Under the pieces are notes generated by a model. That model did no database searches. It saw only the letters and a list, made by a program, of their open reading frames with translations, and had not been told where the DNA came from. The translations under genes and the position numbers were made by a program. From JANWHQ01 sp963775275 (GTDB lineage: Bacteria > Pseudomonadota > Alphaproteobacteria > Caulobacterales > Caulobacteraceae), in NCBI GenBank assembly GCA_963775275.1, contig CAVZII010000005.1, positions 868,001 through 932,000 on the forward strand: 64,000 bases of DNA, in the 5' to 3' direction. Below are positions 60,260-64,000 of this stretch, one piece after another; position 1 is the stretch's first letter; each line of letters starts with the position of its first letter.

Positions 60260-62005
60260 TCAGCTCTTCATCCCGCGGCCCGGCTTGAAGGCGATCACCT
60301 TGCCGCCCAGATCGGGCGGCGGCTGGGCGGCCGCGGGCCGCATCACCGGCATGCGGACAGTGACCGCCGTGCCCTCGCCCAGCCGGCTCTCGATCGTCAT
60401 CCCGCCGCCGTGCAGCTCGGCGAAGGCGCGCACCAGCGACAGGCCGAGGCCCGTGCCCCGGGTCCGCTGCGTCGAGTCGCCGGCCTGCTCGTAGGGCCGG
60501 CCCAACCGCTCGAGGTCGGCCTGGGCGATGCCGGCGCCGGTGTCCGAGACCACGATCTCGAGGTCCTCGCCGTCGCGGTGGGCCGTCACCGTGACCGAGC
60601 CGCCCGGCGGCGTGAATTTCAGGGCGTTGGAGACCAGGTTCAGCACGATCTGCTTGACGGCGCGGCGGTCCGCGTCGACCTCCAGCGGCTCGGGCGGCAG
60701 CAATCCGCGCAGGGAGATCTTGGCCTGGTCGGCGTGCAGGCGGGTCAGGCGCAGGGCGCTGGAGACCGCCTCGCGGGCGTCGAACTCCTCGCGGCTGAGC
60801 TCGTAGCGCGAGGCCTCGATCTTGGAGATGTCCAGCACGTCGTTGATCAGGTCCAGGAGATGCTGGCCCGCATCGTGGATCATCTCGGCGTACTCGACGT
60901 AGCGGGGCTGCAGGTCGCCGAACAGCCGCGAGCGCATCACGTCCGAGAAACCCATGACCGCGTTCAGGGGCGTGCGCAGCTCGTGGCTCATATTGGCGAG
61001 GAAGCGTGACTTGCCCGCATTCAGGCTCTCGGCCTCCTCGCGCGCGGCCTCGAGCTCGGCCTCGCGGGCCGCATCGGCGGTCCGGTCGCGGAGCACGGCG
61101 ACGATGCTCCCGTCCGAGCCGCGCCTGAAGGCGGCCGCGCAGGATCTCAAGGGCGCGCCGGCCGGCGCGAAGACATGCTCGCTGGAGCCCCGCGCCTGGG
61201 CGGCCCAGAGGGCGGAGGCGAGGCCCGGCTGGTCGGCCGGCGCGGCGACCTCCACCAGCCGCCGGCCCGGCGCGACATAGCCGTGGCAACCCGACGGCGC
61301 GCCGCCGAAAGCCTCGATGACGCCGCCGCCCGCGTCCAGCTTGAGGATCAGATAAGGCTGCTCGTCGAGCAGCCGTCCGAGCTCGACCGCGGCCGCCCGG
61401 CGCTCGGCCTCGCGCGCGACCGAGCGGCGCCTGGCCAGGAGCAGTCCCGCGCCCAGGCCCAGGCCGGTGGTCACCAGGCCGACGAATCCCAGCCAGAACC
61501 CGATCTGGGGCGGCGGCGCGGCAGGCGTGAGGCCGACCAGCCCCGCCAGGGTGACGATCGCCGCCGCCGCCAACGAGACGGCCGCGGCCTCGGCCAGGAG
61601 GCTTGAGCCCCCGAACACCGCCGCCGCCGCCGCGGGCGCCAGGCACCAGACCGCGAGCGGGCCGGACACGCCGCCTACGAGAAGGCTCGAAGCCACCCCG
61701 CAGCCAGCCCACAACGCCAGGAGCAGCGCCCGCCGGCGCGGGCTGTCGGCGCGGCGGAGCCAAAGGGCGCCGAGGCCGGGCGCGCCGCCCAGGGCGAGCG
61801 CGGCCGCCGTCGCCCATGGGAGGCCCCTGAAGCCGGCCGCGAGCGCGACGAGCGCGGCCGCCACGCAGGCCGTCCAGACGCCGTGCCAGATGAGCACGTC
61901 CCTCAGCTCGGTGGAGACCGGGGCGACGTCGTCCTGCGAAGGGCTTGAGCTGTCGTCCACGGGCTGCCTGAAGGTCGGGCGGATCGGGAACTCTAACGTG
62001 GCCAA
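60260..62005 (-). CDS. DivJ-like membrane sensor histidine kinase
   Basis: 581 aa. Six or so N-terminal membrane helices (residues ~40-195), a short PAS-like linker, HisKA with phospho-His in FLANMSHELRTPLNAVMGFSDVM and IHDAGQHLLDLINDVLDISKIEA, and an HATPase (IVLNLVSNALKFTPPGGSV, SDTGAGI, RGTGLGLSLVRAFAELHGG). Layout and sequence resemble DivJ/PleC-group kinases of Caulobacterales that act on DivK. The exact orthology is uncertain. A second, smaller kinase gene is divergent from it. Confidence 0.85.
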   Translation of the reverse strand: MATLEFPIRPTFRQPVDDSSSPSQDDVAPVSTELRDVLIWHGVWTACVAAALVALAAGFRGLPWATAAALALGGAPGLGALWLRRADSPRRRALLLALWAGCGVASSLLVGGVSGPLAVWCLAPAAAAAVFGGSSLLAEAAAVSLAAAAIVTLAGLVGLTPAAPPPQIGFWLGFVGLVTTGLGLGAGLLLARRRSVAREAERRAAAVELGRLLDEQPYLILKLDAGGGVIEAFGGAPSGCHGYVAPGRRLVEVAAPADQPGLASALWAAQARGSSEHVFAPAGAPLRSCAAAFRRGSDGSIVAVLRDRTADAAREAELEAAREEAESLNAGKSRFLANMSHELRTPLNAVMGFSDVMRSRLFGDLQPRYVEYAEMIHDAGQHLLDLINDVLDISKIEASRYELSREEFDAREAVSSALRLTRLHADQAKISLRGLLPPEPLEVDADRRAVKQIVLNLVSNALKFTPPGGSVTVTAHRDGEDLEIVVSDTGAGIAQADLERLGRPYEQAGDSTQRTRGTGLGLSLVRAFAELHGGGMTIESRLGEGTAVTVRMPVMRPAAAQPPPDLGGKVIAFKPGRGMKS

Positions 62006-62118
62006 TCGGGGCGCTCCAGGCGGCTCAATCGGCGCGCGACCTGCCGGCCGGAAAGCACAGGAAACCGAATCGTAAGCGCGGCCGGGGGATGATAGCGGGT
62101 CTTCAGCATGGCGCCTGC

Positions 62119-62915
62119 ATGTCCGAGCCCGCCGAACGCCCGACCGCCGAGCCGGCGCCGCCCAGCCGTCGCGGCCCCGCCGCCAATCCGGCCAAGGCGT
62201 CGTTCCTGCGCCTGGTCAGCCATGAGCTGCGCACGCCGCTGAACGCGATCATCGGCTTTTCCGAGCTGATCGGCTGCGAGCTCTACGGGCCGCTCGGCGC
62301 GCCGCAGTACAAGGAGTACGCGGGGATCATCCACGACAGCGGCCACAAGCTGCTGAAGCTGGTCAACCAGATCCTGGAAGTGGTCCGCCTGCAGGACGAC
62401 GCCGCCGAGCTGGATCTCGCTCCCCAGCGCCTGGAGCACGCGGTCGACGACGCCATGGAGCTGGTCGCCGCGGACATCGCGGCGCGAGGGGCCCGGGTCG
62501 AGGTGGAGCGCCGGCTGCAGATGCCCTGGGCGCACGCCGACGCCAAGGCCCTTCGCACCATCCTCGCCAACCTGATCCAGAACGCGGCCCTCTATGGCGG
62601 CGAGGCGCCGGTGGTCGTCGTGCGGGCGCGGCGCAGGGCGCCCACGTCGAGATCGAGGTCGAGGACGGCGGCGAGGGCATACCGCTGGAGGATATCCCGC
62701 GCCTCCTGAAGCCGTTCGAGCAGGGCGGCGGCGCGCTGACGCGCCAGAGCGAAGGGGCGGGCCTGGGCCTGACCATCGTGCGCCTTCTGGCCGAGGCGAT
62801 GGGCGGCGGCCTTCGCCTGGACTCCCGCCCCGGCGAAGGCCTGAAGGCCGTGGTCATCCTGCCCGCCGCCGAACCGGCCCCGCGGACGGTTGCGGCCGCG
62901 CGCCGCGCCCCCTAA
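62119..62915 (+). pseudogene. Small soluble histidine kinase, frameshifted in HATPase domain
   Basis: From MSEPAERPTAEPAPPSRR. HisKA domain FLRLVSHELRTPLNAIIGFSELIGCELYGPLG with phospho-His, then HATPase N box TILANLIQNAALYGG. At VVVVRA one base is missing near 62628-62632 (GCGCGG), after which the correct frame gives AQGAHVEIEVEDGGEGIPLED, FEQGGGALTRQSEGAGLGLTIVRLLAEAMGGGL and the stop. With that base the protein is ~265 aa, lacks membrane helices and has all ATP-binding motifs. Probably a sequencing error. Divergent from the DivJ-like kinase. Confidence 0.8.
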
Positions 62916-62924
62916 GTGCGCTCC

Positions 62925-63359
62925 ATGACCGATGCGCGCGGCATGGACCAGGAGCTGGAGACGCTGGCCGAGGAGTTCGCCCTGTTCGACGACTGGGAGG
63001 AGCGCTACCGCTACATCATCGATCTCGGCCGCGAGCTCGAGCCGCTGACCGACGAGGAGCACTCGGACGAGAACAAGGTCCGGGGCTGCGCGAGCCAGGT
63101 CTGGTTGGTGTCCGGGCCCGGGCCCGACGGCTCGCTGCACCTGCGCGGCAATTCGGACGCCCACATCGTGCGGGGCCTGATCGCGATCCTCTTGAGGCTC
63201 TACCGCGACCGAAGGCCCGAGGAGATCCTCGGCTTCGACGCCAAGGCGGCCTATGAGCGGCTGGGTCTGGCCGGTGCGATCACGGCCCAAAGGTCCAACG
63301 GGCTGTTCTCGATGGTCCAACGCATCCGGCGCGATGCGGAGGCGTCGCTCGTCGCCTGA
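62925..63359 (+). CDS. sufE: SufE-family Fe-S assembly protein
   Basis: 144 aa from MTDARGMDQELETLAEEFALFDDWEERYRYIIDLGRELEPL. Conserved SufE features: persulfide-accepting Cys in ENKVRGCASQVWL, GNSDAHIVRGLIAILLRLYRDR, and the C-terminal LGLAGAITAQRSNGLFSMVQRIR. It takes sulfur from SufS desulfurase. Start chosen at the second of three possible codons. It lies between the kinase and bioB, whose product needs Fe-S clusters. Confidence 0.92.
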   Translation: MTDARGMDQELETLAEEFALFDDWEERYRYIIDLGRELEPLTDEEHSDENKVRGCASQVWLVSGPGPDGSLHLRGNSDAHIVRGLIAILLRLYRDRRPEEILGFDAKAAYERLGLAGAITAQRSNGLFSMVQRIRRDAEASLVA

Positions 63360-63416
63360 CGCCGTGACGATGGGGGAATTCCGCGTTAAGCGGGCGCCAA
63401 CCGAAGGACTCGCCGC

Positions 63417-64000
63417 ATGAACGCCCCCGCCCGTTTCGCCGACCCCGCCGAGCCGCGCCGCGACTGGACGCTGGCCGAGGTGGAGGCGCTGTTCGAGCTG
63501 CCCTTCGCCGAGCTGGTGTTCCGCGCCGCCGATGTGCACCGGCGCTGGTTCGATCCCAGCGAGGTCCAGATGTCGCAGCTCCTGTCGGTGAAGACCGGCG
63601 GCTGCGCCGAGGACTGCGGCTACTGCAGCCAGTCCGCACACTTCGACACGGGTCTGAAGGCCTCGAAGCTGATGGCGCCCGAGGCGGTGATCGCCGAGGC
63701 CGCCAAGGCCAAGGCCGCCGGCGCCCAGAGGTTCTGCATGGGCGCGGCCTGGCGCGAGCCCAAGGACCGCGACATGCCCAAGCTGGAGGCGATGATCGCC
63801 GGCGTGAAGGCGCTCGGGCTGGAGACCTGCGCGACGCTCGGCATGCTGACGCCCGCCCAGGCCAGGGCGCTGAAGGCCGCGGGCCTGGACTACTACAACC
63901 ACAACCTCGACACCGGACCGGAGTACTACGGCGAGGTGGTCAGCACCCGCACCTACCAGGACCGGCTGGACACCCTGGCGGCCGTGCGCGCCGAGGGGAT
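63417..64000 (+). CDS. bioB: Biotin synthase BioB, 3' end outside window
   Basis: First ~194 codons. Radical-SAM cluster motif CAEDCGYC (C-x3-C-x2-C) near residue 65, with QLLSVKTGGCAEDCGYCSQSAHFDTGL and the [2Fe-2S]/substrate region YYNHNLDTGPEYYGEVVSTRTYQDR. Converts dethiobiotin to biotin by sulfur insertion. Alphaproteobacterial spacing; MNAPARFADPAEPRRDWTLAEVEALFELPFAELVFRAADVHRRW is the usual start. Follows sufE by 57 bases on the same strand. Confidence 0.95.
   Translation, partial: MNAPARFADPAEPRRDWTLAEVEALFELPFAELVFRAADVHRRWFDPSEVQMSQLLSVKTGGCAEDCGYCSQSAHFDTGLKASKLMAPEAVIAEAAKAKAAGAQRFCMGAAWREPKDRDMPKLEAMIAGVKALGLETCATLGMLTPAQARALKAAGLDYYNHNLDTGPEYYGEVVSTRTYQDRLDTLAAVRAEG

Overview
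The window is about 64 kb of very GC-rich, gene-dense DNA. Operons are tightly packed, with many 4-base ATGA/GTGA start-stop overlaps. Gene content points to an alphaproteobacterium of the order Caulobacterales, with Phenylobacterium or a close Caulobacter relative as my best guess. The pointers are DUF2336, DUF1491, a DivJ-type sensor kinase, alphaproteobacterial ThiC, BioB and SufE, and Caulobacteraceae-type intergenic repeats. The genus is an inference. No rRNA, tRNA, CRISPR array or phage module was seen.

Layout. 1-5.5 kb: end of a GT4 glycosyltransferase, an arsenic operon (arsR-arsC-aquaporin) and a phnCDE phosphonate/phosphate importer with a broken phnD. 5.6-9.9 kb: a GxxExxY gene framed by 27-bp inverted repeats, a frameshifted FATP-type acyl-CoA synthetase, a retropepsin-like protease and an ISNCY-type remnant. 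10-12 kb: HAD hydrolase, GFA-type protein, a Phd/PemK-like toxin-antitoxin pair and a double-hairpin repeat. 12-15 kb: GST, acyltransferase, and a small wHTH regulator with a membrane protein. 15.2-19.8 kb: Rieske oxygenase facing a luxR-luxI-small ORF-acyl-CoA ligase quorum-sensing operon. 20-24.5 kb: XRE regulator, small membrane proteins, and thiC under a TPP riboswitch. 24.5-34.6 kb: sodium/solute symporter, MlaA lipoprotein, acyl-CoA ligase, methyltransferase-MTHFR pair, fdhD, mobA and an M20 peptidase. 35-45.4 kb: DUF969-DUF979-DUF2891, CsbD, CcmI, a PhoPQ-like two-component system with a PepSY protein, DnaJ, DUF805 and YcgN. 45.5-53.8 kb: PBP1, ABC-F ATPase, an NMT1/THI5-type ABC importer and DUF2336. 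53.8-55.1 kb: a nested repeat/IS630/repeat mosaic. 55.1-64 kb: TPR-like protein, PrfC, DUF1491, two sensor kinases, SufE and the start of BioB.

The most interesting features are as follows. (1) The quorum-sensing operon carries its own acyl-CoA ligase and a translationally coupled 74-aa unknown protein, suggesting a CoA-derived (aryl or branched) homoserine-lactone signal. (2) A 165-bp repeat made of two long hairpins bounded by CTAG occurs twice, 43 kb apart, with 120 bases identical. Each copy sits at the 3' end of a gene in the same relative orientation, and one has been hit by an IS630 element at its terminal CTAG. (3) The GxxExxY gene lies between imperfect inverted repeats that also encode its His/Glu-rich N-terminus.

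At least six otherwise well-conserved genes carry a single-base frameshift, mostly in or beside short G/C runs (phnD, fadD, the ISNCY transposase, thiC, DUF969 and the 62-kb kinase). This pattern fits residual indel errors in a long-read or metagenomic assembly better than real gene decay, except for the already truncated transposase.
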